A DNA stretch of 64,000 nucleotides, taken from contig NZ_CP012830.1 of NCBI RefSeq assembly GCF_001307155.1, forward strand, positions 5,702,501 through 5,766,500, written 5' to 3'. The stretch is from Pseudomonas fluorescens. GTDB taxonomy: Bacteria > Pseudomonadota > Gammaproteobacteria > Pseudomonadales > Pseudomonadaceae. Both the position numbers and the translations under genes were made by a program. Below the pieces are notes generated by a model. It saw only the letters and a program-made list of their open reading frames with translations. It was not told the origin of the DNA and made no database searches. Positions 1 through 9,065 of the stretch are shown here, in pieces. The first letter of the stretch is position 1; each line of letters starts with the position of its first letter.

Positions 1-598
1 AGCAGGCCTGTTCGCGGCCTGGAAACAGGACAGCGCGCTGGACCTCGGGCTGGTCACCGGCGCAACCCTGTTGCTGTCGATTCCCAGTTTCTGGCTCGGT
101 TTGCTGTTGCTCTACGCGTTCGGGATCAAGCTCAACTGGCTGCCCGTGGTCGGTTATGCGCCGTTCGCCCAGAACCCCGCTGAAGCCGTGACCTATCTGG
201 TGCTGCCGATTGTCACCCTGACGCTGGTGGAATTGGGCGCCATTACCCGGATGGCCCGGGCCAGCACCATCGAGGTGCTACGGCTGGAATACATCGCCCA
301 CGCCAGAGCCAAGGGTTTATCGGAACGCGCGGTGCTGTGGCGTCACGCACTGCCGAATGCCTTTGCGCCAACCTGGACCTTGATCGGCCTGATCCTCGGC
401 AATTTGCTGGGCGGCATCGCAGTGCTGGAAACAGTGTTCACCCTGCCCGGCATCGGTCGCTTGATGGTCGACGCTATCTACGCTCGCGACTACCCCGTAC
501 TGCAAGGCTGCCTGCTACTGATCACTTTCATCTACGTGGCGGTCAACCTGCTGGTCGACCTGCTCTATCCACTCTTCGACCCAAGGGTGAAATTATGA
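1..598 (+). CDS. Peptide ABC transporter permease, DppB/OppB type (5' end outside window)
   Basis: Inner-membrane permease of a di-/oligopeptide ABC importer. The frame is open from the left edge, so only about the last 198 residues are present. Several hydrophobic helices are visible, together with the EAA-loop region (ARAKGLSERAVLWRHALPNA) that contacts the ATPase, and the typical C-terminal YPLFDPRVKL. The stop codon overlaps the ATG of the next permease (ATGA, 595-598), so the two are translationally coupled. Family assignment is firm; the exact peptide substrate cannot be told from sequence. The substrate-binding protein would be expected upstream, outside the window. Confidence 0.9.
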   Translation, partial: AGLFAAWKQDSALDLGLVTGATLLLSIPSFWLGLLLLYAFGIKLNWLPVVGYAPFAQNPAEAVTYLVLPIVTLTLVELGAITRMARASTIEVLRLEYIAHARAKGLSERAVLWRHALPNAFAPTWTLIGLILGNLLGGIAVLETVFTLPGIGRLMVDAIYARDYPVLQGCLLLITFIYVAVNLLVDLLYPLFDPRVKL

Positions 599-1455
599 CC
601 GTCTCCCGGCTTTCCGTGAGCGCTACACCGGCGCGTCGCCCACTGCGCTGGCCACCGGCGAATGCCTTGATTGGCGGCACCTTGCTGGCTCTGCTGGTCA
701 GCATGGCCCTGCTTGGTGTGTTCTGGACACCTTACGACCCGCTGAAAATCGATCTATTGTCTCGCCTCAAGGCACCCTCGGCGCTGCATTGGCTAGGCAC
801 CGACGAGTTTGGCCGTGACGTGCTCAGCCGCTTGATCATCGGTGCACGCACCAGTTTGTGGATCAGCTTGCTGACCGTGTGCCTGGCGCTGTTTTTCGGC
901 AGTGTGATCGGCATGCTCGCCGGTTACCTGCGGGGCTGGACCGATCGAGTTCTGATGATGATCAATGATGCATTGCTGGCGTTCCCCGGCATCCTGATGG
1001 CGCTGGGCTTGATGGCGATCATCGGGGCCAGCCAGTACGGCATCGTTTTGGCCTTGAGCATCGCCTATACGCCGTCGGTGGTTCGGGTGGTGCGCGGCAG
1101 TGTGCTGTCGCTGCGTGAACGCGAGTTCATCGAAGCCTCACGGGTGATCGGCAATTCGGAGTTCTACACGCTGTACCGCCACGTCGCCCCCAACTGTGTT
1201 GCGCCGCTCTGCGTACTCGCCACCAGCATGTTCGGCTGGACGCTGCTGTCGGAAAGTGCCTTGAGCTTCCTCGGCCTGGGTGTTCCGCCACCCGCAGCGA
1301 CCTGGGGCAATATGCTCGCCGCCAGCCGCCCGTACATTGCCAACGCCTCCTGGCTCGGCCTGTTCCCGGGGTTGTTCATCGCCCTGGCGCTGGTCGCCAT
1401 CAACCTGTTCGGCGACGCCCTGCGCGACCGCCTCGACCCTCGAATGAGCCGTTGA
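595..1455 (+). CDS. Peptide ABC transporter permease, DppC/OppC type
   Basis: Second transmembrane subunit of the peptide importer, 286 aa, normal for DppC. It has an N-terminal cytoplasmic stretch, a first helix (about residues 25-47), the periplasmic segment with HWLGTDEFGRDVLSRLI that is diagnostic of DppC/OppC proteins, four or five further helices, and an EAA loop around REFIEASRVIGNS. The ATG at 595 overlaps the upstream stop and fits family length. The stop abuts the ATPase gene (start 1458), consistent with one operon. Confidence 0.92.
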   Translation: MTVSRLSVSATPARRPLRWPPANALIGGTLLALLVSMALLGVFWTPYDPLKIDLLSRLKAPSALHWLGTDEFGRDVLSRLIIGARTSLWISLLTVCLALFFGSVIGMLAGYLRGWTDRVLMMINDALLAFPGILMALGLMAIIGASQYGIVLALSIAYTPSVVRVVRGSVLSLREREFIEASRVIGNSEFYTLYRHVAPNCVAPLCVLATSMFGWTLLSESALSFLGLGVPPPAATWGNMLAASRPYIANASWLGLFPGLFIALALVAINLFGDALRDRLDPRMSR

Positions 1456-1457
1456 TC

Positions 1458-3107
1458 ATGCCCAGTCCAAAACTGTTGCTTGAAGTCGACCATCTGCTGA
1501 TCCGCGCTGGTGCCGAAGGCCCGTTGGCGGTCAACGACCTGAGTTTTACCGTCGCGCCCGGCGAGATTGTCGCGCTGGTGGGCGAATCCGGGAGCGGCAA
1601 GACCATGGCCGCACGCGCAGCGATTGGCCTGCTGCCACTGCCGATGGAAGTCTGTGGCGGTGCGATCCGCTTCGAAGGCCAGGACCTCCATCAGCTGAGT
1701 TGTGCGCAATTGCGTGATATCCGCGGTGCTCGAATCGGCATGGTGTTCCAGGAACCGATGGTTTCGCTCAACCCGGCCATCCGCATTGGCGAGCAAATGG
1801 CCGAAGGTCTGCGCCTGCACACCGACCTGAACAAGGCACAGATTCGCCAACGCTGCATCGACATGCTCACCCGCATCGGCATCACCGACCCCGAGCGCTG
1901 CCTGAGCGCCTATCCCCATGAGTTCTCCGGCGGCATGCGCCAGCGGATCATGCTCGCCTCGGTGATGCTGCTGCGCCCGGCGTTGCTGATTGCTGACGAA
2001 CCCACCACCGCCCTCGATTGCCTGGCGCAACTGGACGTGATCGAGCTGATGCTGGAGCTGACCCGCGAGCAAGGCACGGCGATCCTGTTCATCAGCCACG
2101 ACCTGTCGCTGGTGGCGCGTTACGCCCACAAGGTGGTGGTCATGCGCCACGGTCAGGCCGTGGAGCAAGGTTCGATCAATCACATTCTGCTGGCCCCGCA
2201 ACACGCCTACACCCGCCAATTGCTCGAAGCGCTGCCCAAGCGCGGCGAACTGGCCGCGTTGCCAGCGACCGACAAACCGCTGGTGGAAATTACCGGCGTC
2301 AGCATCGAGCATCCGGGGCATGCACGGTTCTGGGGTAAATCTCAGCCCAAGCGCGCCGTACACAGTGCCAACCTGAGCATCGCCCCCGGTGAAACCCTGG
2401 CGTTGGTCGGCGGCAGTGGCTCGGGTAAAACCACACTGGGCCGCGCACTGGTGGGACTGGTCAAACCCTGTGCCGGCGAGATTCGCTTCAAGGGCGTCGA
2501 TATCCTCAAGGCCGGTCAGCGTGATCATCGGCTGCAATGCCAGATGATCTTTCAAGACCCCTACTCGTCCCTCGATCCGCGGATGCGCATTGGCGAAACC
2601 CTCGCCGAACCGTTGCGCCATCTGCCGGAGCTAAGCGAGGAGCAAAAACGTCAGCGTATCGCCACCACGCTGGTGGATATCGGTTTGTCGGAAGCGTTCA
2701 TGGAGCGCTTTCCCCATCAACTGTCGGGCGGTCAACGCCAGCGGGTGGCCATCGGCCGAGCGCTGGTGCGGCACCCGCAACTGGTGATCGCCGACGAACC
2801 GATTTCGGCGCTGGACATGACCATCCAGAAGCAAATCCTTGAACTGTTCGAGCGCTTGCAGGCGCAGTACGGTTTTGCCTGCCTGTTCATTTCCCATGAC
2901 CTGGCGGCCGTCGAACGCATCGCCCATCGGGTGGCGGTCATGCACCAGGGCCATATCGTGGAAATCGGCAGCCGCGAAGCGGTCTTCGATAATCCCTTGC
3001 ACCCCTACACCCGCCAATTACTGGCAGCCGCAAGCCCATTGGAACAATTGGCAAGCGGCGGTTACCGGCTGCGACCAAAACCCGAAAACCTGCAGCCCAC
3101 ACCTTAA
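1458..3107 (+). CDS. Peptide ABC transporter ATP-binding protein, DppD-DppF fusion
   Basis: Energises the peptide permeases. At 549 aa it is about twice one nucleotide-binding subunit and contains two complete ABC cassettes: Walker A GESGSGKT with signature FSGGMRQR and Walker B LLIADEPT in the first half, and GGSGSGKT, LSGGQRQR and LVIADEPIS in the second. It therefore replaces separate DppD and DppF subunits, as in many Pseudomonas and rhizobial peptide importers. The ATG at 1458 is preferred to the in-frame TTG at 1452 that overlaps the dppC stop. No strong Shine-Dalgarno (SD) is visible, suggesting translational coupling. Confidence 0.92.
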   Translation: MPSPKLLLEVDHLLIRAGAEGPLAVNDLSFTVAPGEIVALVGESGSGKTMAARAAIGLLPLPMEVCGGAIRFEGQDLHQLSCAQLRDIRGARIGMVFQEPMVSLNPAIRIGEQMAEGLRLHTDLNKAQIRQRCIDMLTRIGITDPERCLSAYPHEFSGGMRQRIMLASVMLLRPALLIADEPTTALDCLAQLDVIELMLELTREQGTAILFISHDLSLVARYAHKVVVMRHGQAVEQGSINHILLAPQHAYTRQLLEALPKRGELAALPATDKPLVEITGVSIEHPGHARFWGKSQPKRAVHSANLSIAPGETLALVGGSGSGKTTLGRALVGLVKPCAGEIRFKGVDILKAGQRDHRLQCQMIFQDPYSSLDPRMRIGETLAEPLRHLPELSEEQKRQRIATTLVDIGLSEAFMERFPHQLSGGQRQRVAIGRALVRHPQLVIADEPISALDMTIQKQILELFERLQAQYGFACLFISHDLAAVERIAHRVAVMHQGHIVEIGSREAVFDNPLHPYTRQLLAAASPLEQLASGGYRLRPKPENLQPTP

Positions 3108-3209
3108 TCATCACTGACTTTGCCTCGGACGCCTTCAGACATCACTGAATGCGTCCATGGCGAAGCCATGCCCGAAAAACAACAACGAGCCCTCACAGGA
3201 GCCAACACC

Positions 3210-4484
3210 ATGAACGCCAGACTCATGCAGCACTTGACCTTGATCGGCGGCACCAGCCTGCTGCCGATGGCCGCCGAAGCGGAGTTCCTCAAGGACAGCA
3301 AGGCCACGCTGGACTCGAAAAACTACTACTTCAACCGCGACTACCGCGAAGGTAATGGCCAGTCCAAGCGTGATGAATGGGCCCAGGGATTTCTGCTGAA
3401 CCTGCAGTCGGGCTACACCGAAGGCACGGTCGGTTTTGGCCTGGATGCACTCGGCATGCTCGGGCTGAAGCTCGACTCCAGCCCGGATCGCTCCGGCAGC
3501 GGTTTGTTATCCCGAGAAAGCACAGCCGAACCGGGCAAACCGAGTTACGCCAGACGTGCCCACGACAGCTATTCCAAGGTAGGCCTGACCGCCAAGGCCC
3601 GCGTTGCCAAGAGCGAGCTGCGAGTCGGCCATTTGCTGCCCGACTTGCCGCTGCTGCAACCGAACACCAGCCGAGTCCTGCCGCAGAGCTTCGAAGGCGC
3701 CCTGCTCAGCTCCAGCGACATCAAGGGCCTGACCTTACGCGGCGGGCAGATCGATCAGGTCAAACAGCGGGAATCAACCAACTACGAAAAGATGGGACTG
3801 ACCAGCCAGAACGGCGCTTACAAGAACTCGGCAAAAAGCGATGAGTTCCGTTTCGGCGGCGCTGATTACCGGTTCAACCCAACGCTTACCGGTAGCTATT
3901 ACTACGCGCAGCTTGAGGACATATATCAGCAGCACTACGTCGGCCTCAAGCACAGCCTGGCGCTGGGCGGCGGTACGCTGAAGAGCGATATTCGCTATTT
4001 CAGTGCTGACGCTGCCGGTGCAGGCTTGGCCGGCACCGTCGACAACCGCGCATTGAGCACGCGCTTCATGTATGCGATTGCCGGACACTCCATCGGTGGC
4101 GGCTTCCAGCAGCAGTACGGTGAAACACCGTTTGCGTATGTCGACGGCAGCAACACTTACCTGTTCACCGAATACCAACTGAGCAACTTCTCGCAAACCA
4201 GGGAACGCGCGTGGCACGCCCGCTACGATTTTGACTTTGCTACGGTGGGCATTCCGGGGCTGCTGTTCTCCACACGCTACGCCAAGGGCGATCAGGCGCA
4301 GATCAAAAAATTTGTCGGCGAAGGCCGGGAGTGGGAACGAGACATCGACCTCGGCTACACCATCCAGAGCGGACCGCTGAAGAACGTCAGCGCCCGCTGG
4401 CGCAACGGTATGAGCAAAAGCAACTACCAACGCGACACCAACGAAAACCGCCTGGTCCTCAGTTACAGCGTCAAACTTTGGTAA
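3210..4484 (+). CDS. OprD-family outer-membrane porin
   Basis: Substrate-specific 18-stranded outer-membrane channel, 424 aa, usual for OprD/Opd proteins. It starts with a signal peptide (to about MAAEAEF), then shows the OprD hallmarks: SKATLDSKNYYFNRDYR, QGFLLNLQSGYTEGTVGFGLDALGMLGLKLDSS, and a C-terminal YSVKLW strand ending in an aromatic residue. AGGAG upstream fixes the ATG at 3210. Lying directly behind the peptide ABC genes, it probably admits the same peptides across the outer membrane; that link is inference from position. Confidence 0.92.
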   Translation: MNARLMQHLTLIGGTSLLPMAAEAEFLKDSKATLDSKNYYFNRDYREGNGQSKRDEWAQGFLLNLQSGYTEGTVGFGLDALGMLGLKLDSSPDRSGSGLLSRESTAEPGKPSYARRAHDSYSKVGLTAKARVAKSELRVGHLLPDLPLLQPNTSRVLPQSFEGALLSSSDIKGLTLRGGQIDQVKQRESTNYEKMGLTSQNGAYKNSAKSDEFRFGGADYRFNPTLTGSYYYAQLEDIYQQHYVGLKHSLALGGGTLKSDIRYFSADAAGAGLAGTVDNRALSTRFMYAIAGHSIGGGFQQQYGETPFAYVDGSNTYLFTEYQLSNFSQTRERAWHARYDFDFATVGIPGLLFSTRYAKGDQAQIKKFVGEGREWERDIDLGYTIQSGPLKNVSARWRNGMSKSNYQRDTNENRLVLSYSVKLW

Positions 4485-4497
4485 GAAAACATTAAAA

Positions 4498-4543
4498 ATC
4501 GCAGGCTGCGCCGTCTCCAACAAATGGCTGGCGTAGCCTGCGA
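4498..4543 (+). terminator. Stem-loop terminator after the porin gene
   Basis: ATCGCAGGCTGCGCC pairs with GGCGTAGCCTGCGAT around a short loop, followed by CTTTCC. It lies just past the porin stop and separates the peptide and mannitol units. Confidence 0.6.
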
Positions 4544-4703
4544 TCTTTCCATGTGCAAAAAAGTATCAGTGCAAGTGCTACCAATGATTTGTCATCGCGT
4601 GTGTTGAGGGCTGTAATCAGCCTCAGATTCTTCCTACCTCCGGAAGACACAAAAACAATAACTGTCCTTCTGCTGCCCCCAGGGCTCAGAAGAGGAGTGC
4701 GCG

Positions 4704-6014
4704 ATGAAACCCACTGTAAAAGCTCTGCTTGCCTGCACCTGCATGACCCTCAGCAGCGTCAGCCTTGGCGCACAAACCTTGACCATTGCCACCGTCAACA
4801 ACAGCGACATGATCCGCATGCAAAAGCTCTCGAAAACCTTCGAGGCCGAGCACCCGGAGATCAAGCTCAATTGGGTGGTACTGGAAGAAAACGTCCTGCG
4901 TCAGCGCCTGACCACCGACATCGCCACCCAGGGCGGCCAGTTCGATGTGTTGACCATCGGCATGTACGAAGCTGCACTGTGGGGCGCCAAGGGCTGGCTG
5001 GAACCGATGAAGGATCTCCCCGCCGGTTACGCGCTCGACGACGTATTCCCTTCCGTGCGTGAAGGCCTGTCGGTCAAGGGCACGCTCTACGCCCTGCCGT
5101 TCTATGCCGAAAGCTCCATGACCTATTACCGCACCGACCTGTTCAAGGACGCAGGCCTGGCGATGCCCGAGCATCCGACCTGGGAGCAGATCGGCGAATT
5201 CGCTGGCAAACTCAACAAACCCGACCAGGAACAGTACGGTATCTGCCTGCGCGGCAAGGCCGGCTGGGGCGAGAACATGGCGCTGATCACCACTATCGCC
5301 AATGCCTACGGCGCACGCTGGTTCGATGAGAAGTGGCAGCCGGAATTCAGCGGTCCCGAGTGGAAGAACGCGCTGAGCTTCTACGCCGACACCATGAAAA
5401 AATCCGGCCCACCGGGTGCTTCCAGTAATGGTTTCAACGAGAACCTCGCGCTGTTCAACAGTGGCAAGTGCGCGATCTGGGTCGACGCCAGCGTCGCCGG
5501 TTCGTTCGTCACCGACAAGACTCAAAGCAAAGTCAGCGAGCACGTCGGCTTCACTTACGCGCCCCATCAAGTGACCGACAAAGGCTCGGCCTGGTTGTAC
5601 TCCTGGGCACTGGCGATTCCCACCAGCTCCAAAGCCAAGGATGCAGCGAAAACCTTCAGCGCCTGGGCCACCTCCAAAGAGTACGGCGCACTGGTGGCCG
5701 AGAAGGACGGCATCGCCAACGTGCCGCCTGGCACTCGCGCCTCGACCTACAGCGAGGCCTACATGAATGCCGCGCCGTTCGCCAAGGTCACGCTGGAATC
5801 GCTGAAGGTTGCCGATCCAGGCAAACCGACCCTCAAGCCGGTGCCCTACATCGGCATCCAGTTGGTGACCATTCCTGAGTTCCAGGCCGTTGGTACCCAG
5901 GTCGGCAAGCTGTTCTCCGCCGCGCTGATCGGTCAGACCACCGTCGACCAGGCCCTGGCGGCCGCCCAGCAAACCACCGAACGTGAAATGAAGCGCGCCG
6001 GTTATCCCAAATAA
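4704..6014 (+). CDS. mtlE: Polyol (mannitol/sorbitol) ABC transporter substrate-binding protein
   Basis: Periplasmic receptor of the mannitol/sorbitol/arabitol importer, 436 aa. It has a signal peptide (to about SLGAQT) and the extracellular solute-binding family 1 fold (TIATVNNSDMIRMQKLSKTFE, LYALPFYAESSMTYYRTDLF). The SD GAGGAG precedes the ATG. It heads the gene order E-F-G-K-D-Y-Z known from the P. fluorescens mtl operon, so the symbol rests on sequence type plus full synteny. About 220 bases separate it from the porin, room for its own promoter; the regulator MtlR is not in the window. Confidence 0.93.
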   Translation: MKPTVKALLACTCMTLSSVSLGAQTLTIATVNNSDMIRMQKLSKTFEAEHPEIKLNWVVLEENVLRQRLTTDIATQGGQFDVLTIGMYEAALWGAKGWLEPMKDLPAGYALDDVFPSVREGLSVKGTLYALPFYAESSMTYYRTDLFKDAGLAMPEHPTWEQIGEFAGKLNKPDQEQYGICLRGKAGWGENMALITTIANAYGARWFDEKWQPEFSGPEWKNALSFYADTMKKSGPPGASSNGFNENLALFNSGKCAIWVDASVAGSFVTDKTQSKVSEHVGFTYAPHQVTDKGSAWLYSWALAIPTSSKAKDAAKTFSAWATSKEYGALVAEKDGIANVPPGTRASTYSEAYMNAAPFAKVTLESLKVADPGKPTLKPVPYIGIQLVTIPEFQAVGTQVGKLFSAALIGQTTVDQALAAAQQTTEREMKRAGYPK

Positions 6015-6023
6015 TAACTGCCT

Positions 6024-6116
6024 CTGTAGGAGCAAGGCTTGCCCGCGATTGCCGCAATGCGGTCTGTCAGATGAACCTCATTATCGTTCATCGCTAGCAA
6101 GCTCAGCTCCTACAAG
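6024..6116 (+). repeat. REP pair (REPIN-like) in the mtlE-mtlF gap
   Basis: TGTAGGAGCAAGGCTTGCCC near 6025 faces an inverted copy, AGCAAGCTCAGCTCCTACA, near 6096. This is the common Pseudomonas GTAGGAGC REP family in an inverted doublet. It may form a hairpin that lowers distal expression relative to the binding protein; that role is inference. Confidence 0.8.
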
Positions 6117-6143
6117 AGCTGTCACCAATCGGTTGTGATCGCC

Positions 6144-7070
6144 ATGAATACCTCGACTCTCAAAGCACAAATGGACATTCCGGCGCCGCTGCGTAAAAGC
6201 CGGCTGGCCAACCCGGGCTGGTTTCTGGTCAGCCCTTCGGTGGCGCTGTTGCTGCTGTGGATGATCGTGCCGCTGGGCATGACCCTGTACTTTTCGCTGA
6301 TCCGCTACAACCTGCTGTACCCCGGCGACAACGCCTTCGTCGGGCTGGAGAACTTCAGCTACTTCCTGACCGATTCGGGCTTCCTGCCCGGCGCCACCAA
6401 TACCTTGTTGCTGGTTGGCAGCGTGCTGCTGATCAGCGTGGTGTTCGGGGTGTTGATCAGTGCCCTGCTGGAGGCCAGTGAGTTCCTCGGTCGCGGCATC
6501 GTGCGGGTGATGTTGATCTCGCCGTTCTTCATCATGCCCACCGTCGGCGCGCTGATCTGGAAGAACCTGATCTTCCATCCGGTCTCGGGGATTCTCGCGG
6601 CCGTGTGGAAACTCTTCGGCGCGCAACCGGTGGACTGGCTCGCGCACTACCCGCTGCTGTCGATCATCATCATTGTCTCGTGGCAATGGCTGCCCTTCGC
6701 GATCCTGATCCTGATGACCGCCATGCAGTCACTCGATCAGGAACAGAAAGAAGCCGCGCGCCTGGATGGTGCCGGCCCCATCGCGATCTTCTGGCACCTG
6801 ACCCTGCCGCACCTGGCACGGCCGATTGCAGTGGTGGTGATGATCGAAACCATCTTCCTGCTCTCGGTGTTTGCCGAAATCTTCACCACCACCAACGGTG
6901 GCCCCGGCTACGCCTCGACCAACCTCGCCTACCTGATCTACAACCAGGCGCTGGTGCAGTTCGACGTCGGCATGGCCTCGGCCGGTGGCTTGATTGCGGT
7001 GGTGATTGCCAACATCGCAGCGATCATCCTGGTGCGGATGCTCGGCAAAAACCTGACAGATAAAGCCTGA
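6144..7070 (+). CDS. mtlF: Polyol ABC transporter permease 1
   Basis: Inner-membrane permease, 308 aa, of the mannitol importer (MalF/SmoF type). It shows six hydrophobic segments and the EAA loop EQKEAARLDGAGPIAIFWHLTLP. The ATG at 6144 is taken over a GTG at 6135. It follows the REP doublet and is 10 bases from mtlG, in the same operon. Confidence 0.93.
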   Translation: MNTSTLKAQMDIPAPLRKSRLANPGWFLVSPSVALLLLWMIVPLGMTLYFSLIRYNLLYPGDNAFVGLENFSYFLTDSGFLPGATNTLLLVGSVLLISVVFGVLISALLEASEFLGRGIVRVMLISPFFIMPTVGALIWKNLIFHPVSGILAAVWKLFGAQPVDWLAHYPLLSIIIIVSWQWLPFAILILMTAMQSLDQEQKEAARLDGAGPIAIFWHLTLPHLARPIAVVVMIETIFLLSVFAEIFTTTNGGPGYASTNLAYLIYNQALVQFDVGMASAGGLIAVVIANIAAIILVRMLGKNLTDKA

Positions 7071-7080
7071 GGCCTGCGCC

Positions 7081-7911
7081 ATGACTCTTCAACAAACCCG
7101 CCGCCTGCAAAGCCTGCTGCTGGGCACCCTGGCCTGGGCCATCGCGATCCTGATCTTCTTCCCGATCTTCTGGATGGTGCTGACCAGTTTCAAAACCGAG
7201 ATCGATGCGTTCGCCACGCCGCCGCAGTTCATCTTCACGCCAACTTTAGAGAACTACCTGCACGTCAACGAGCGCAGCGGCTACTTCAGCTTCGCCTGGA
7301 ACTCGGTGGTGATTTCGTTCAGCGCCACCGCCCTGTGCCTGCTGATCGCGGTGCCGGCGGCGTACTCGATGGCGTTCTACGAAACCCAGCGCACCAAAGG
7401 CACGCTGTTGTGGATGCTCTCGACCAAGATGCTGCCGCCGGTGGGCGTGCTGATGCCGATCTACCTGCTGGCCAAGAGTTTCGGCCTGCTCGATACGCGG
7501 ATCGCGCTGATCATCATCTACACGTTGATCAACCTGCCGATTGTGGTCTGGATGATTTACACCTACTTCAAGGACATTCCCAAGGACATCCTCGAAGCCG
7601 CGCGCCTGGATGGCGCCACGCTGTGGCAGGAAATGGTCCGGGTGCTGCTGCCGATTGCCAAGGGCGGACTGGCATCGACCGTGTTGCTGTCGTTGATCCT
7701 GTGCTGGAACGAGGCGTTCTGGTCGCTGAACCTCACCTCCTCCAAAGCCGCGCCATTGACTGCATTGATCGCCTCGTACTCCAGTCCCGAAGGGTTGTTC
7801 TGGGCCAAGTTGTCGGCGGTCTCGACGCTGGCCTGCGCACCGATCCTGATCTTCGGCTGGATCAGCCAGAAACAACTGGTCCGCGGCCTGTCCTTCGGCG
7901 CCGTGAAATAA
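7081..7911 (+). CDS. mtlG: Polyol ABC transporter permease 2
   Basis: MalG-type partner permease, 276 aa, with six predicted helices and the EAA motif DILEAARLDGATLWQEMVRVLLP. It ends with the typical LVRGLSFGAVK tail. It pairs with MtlF to form the channel served by the MtlK ATPase 35 bases downstream. Confidence 0.93.
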   Translation: MTLQQTRRLQSLLLGTLAWAIAILIFFPIFWMVLTSFKTEIDAFATPPQFIFTPTLENYLHVNERSGYFSFAWNSVVISFSATALCLLIAVPAAYSMAFYETQRTKGTLLWMLSTKMLPPVGVLMPIYLLAKSFGLLDTRIALIIIYTLINLPIVVWMIYTYFKDIPKDILEAARLDGATLWQEMVRVLLPIAKGGLASTVLLSLILCWNEAFWSLNLTSSKAAPLTALIASYSSPEGLFWAKLSAVSTLACAPILIFGWISQKQLVRGLSFGAVK

Positions 7912-7946
7912 CGCCCCTTTCGAATCATTAAAAGCGGAGGCCCGTC

Positions 7947-9050
7947 ATGGCCCATCTGAAAATCAAGAATCTGCAAAAAGGTTTCGAAGGCTTTTCCATC
8001 ATCAAAGGCATCGACCTTGAAGTGAACGACCGCGAGTTCGTGGTCTTCGTCGGCCCGTCCGGTTGTGGTAAATCAACCCTGCTGCGGCTGATCGCCGGTC
8101 TGGAAGAAGTCACTGCCGGCACCATCGAACTGGACGGACGCGACATCACCGAAGTCAGCCCGGCCAAGCGCGATCTGGCAATGGTGTTCCAGACCTACGC
8201 CTTGTATCCGCACATGAGCGTGCGCAAGAACATGTCCTTCGCCCTCGACCTGGCCGGAGTGAACAAGGCCGAGGTGGAGAAAAAAGTCAACGAAGCGGCA
8301 CGGATTCTCGAACTCGGGCCGATGCTCGAACGCAAGCCGAAACAGCTCTCCGGTGGTCAGCGTCAGCGCGTGGCGATTGGCCGGGCGATTGTGCGCAACC
8401 CGAAAATCTTCCTGTTCGATGAACCACTGTCCAACCTCGACGCCGCCCTGCGAGTACAGATGCGCCTGGAGCTGGCACGACTGCATAAAGAACTGCAGGC
8501 GACGATGATTTACGTGACCCACGACCAGGTCGAAGCCATGACCCTGGCTGACAAAGTCGTGGTGCTCAACGGTGGCCGGATCGAACAGGTCGGCTCGCCG
8601 CTGGAGCTCTATCACCAACCGGCCAACCTGTTTGTCGCAGGCTTTCTCGGCACCCCGAAAATGGGCTTTCTCAAGGGTAAGGTCACCCGTGTCGAACGCC
8701 AGAACTGCGAAGTGCTACTGGACGCTGGCACTCGCATCACATTGCCACTGAGCGGTGCCAACCTGAGCATTGGCGGCGCGGTGACGCTGGGTATTCGTCC
8801 GGAACACCTGAACCTCGCGTTACCCGGCGACTGCACCTTGCAAGTCACCGCGGACGTCAGCGAACGCCTGGGCAGCGACACCTTCTGCCACGTTCTGACC
8901 GCCTCCGGTGAAGCGCTGACCATGCGCATTCGCGGCGATCTGGCGAGTCGTTATGGCGAACAACTGAGCCTGCACCTGGACGCCGAACACTGCCACTTAT
9001 TCGATGCCAACGGGGTGGCAGTGGCCAGACCGCTGCGTGCCGCTGCCTGA
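7947..9050 (+). CDS. mtlK: Polyol ABC transporter ATPase
   Basis: MalK/SmoK-type ATP-binding protein, 367 aa. Walker A is GPSGCGKST (about residue 37), the signature is LSGGQRQR, Walker B is IFLFDEPLSNLD, and a C-terminal TOBE-type regulatory region follows (about 240-360). SD GGAGG lies upstream of the ATG. It powers MtlFG for mannitol, sorbitol or arabitol uptake. Confidence 0.94.
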   Translation: MAHLKIKNLQKGFEGFSIIKGIDLEVNDREFVVFVGPSGCGKSTLLRLIAGLEEVTAGTIELDGRDITEVSPAKRDLAMVFQTYALYPHMSVRKNMSFALDLAGVNKAEVEKKVNEAARILELGPMLERKPKQLSGGQRQRVAIGRAIVRNPKIFLFDEPLSNLDAALRVQMRLELARLHKELQATMIYVTHDQVEAMTLADKVVVLNGGRIEQVGSPLELYHQPANLFVAGFLGTPKMGFLKGKVTRVERQNCEVLLDAGTRITLPLSGANLSIGGAVTLGIRPEHLNLALPGDCTLQVTADVSERLGSDTFCHVLTASGEALTMRIRGDLASRYGEQLSLHLDAEHCHLFDANGVAVARPLRAAA

Positions 9051-9065
9051 TTGACGAGATCCGAC

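Noticed and set aside
1164..2621. 485-codon minus-strand open frame
   Set aside because: Antisense to the peptide ABC genes; low-complexity His/Gln/Arg-rich product caused by high GC, no domain.
4686..6035. 449-codon minus-strand open frame
   Set aside because: Exact shadow of mtlE, composition not protein-like.
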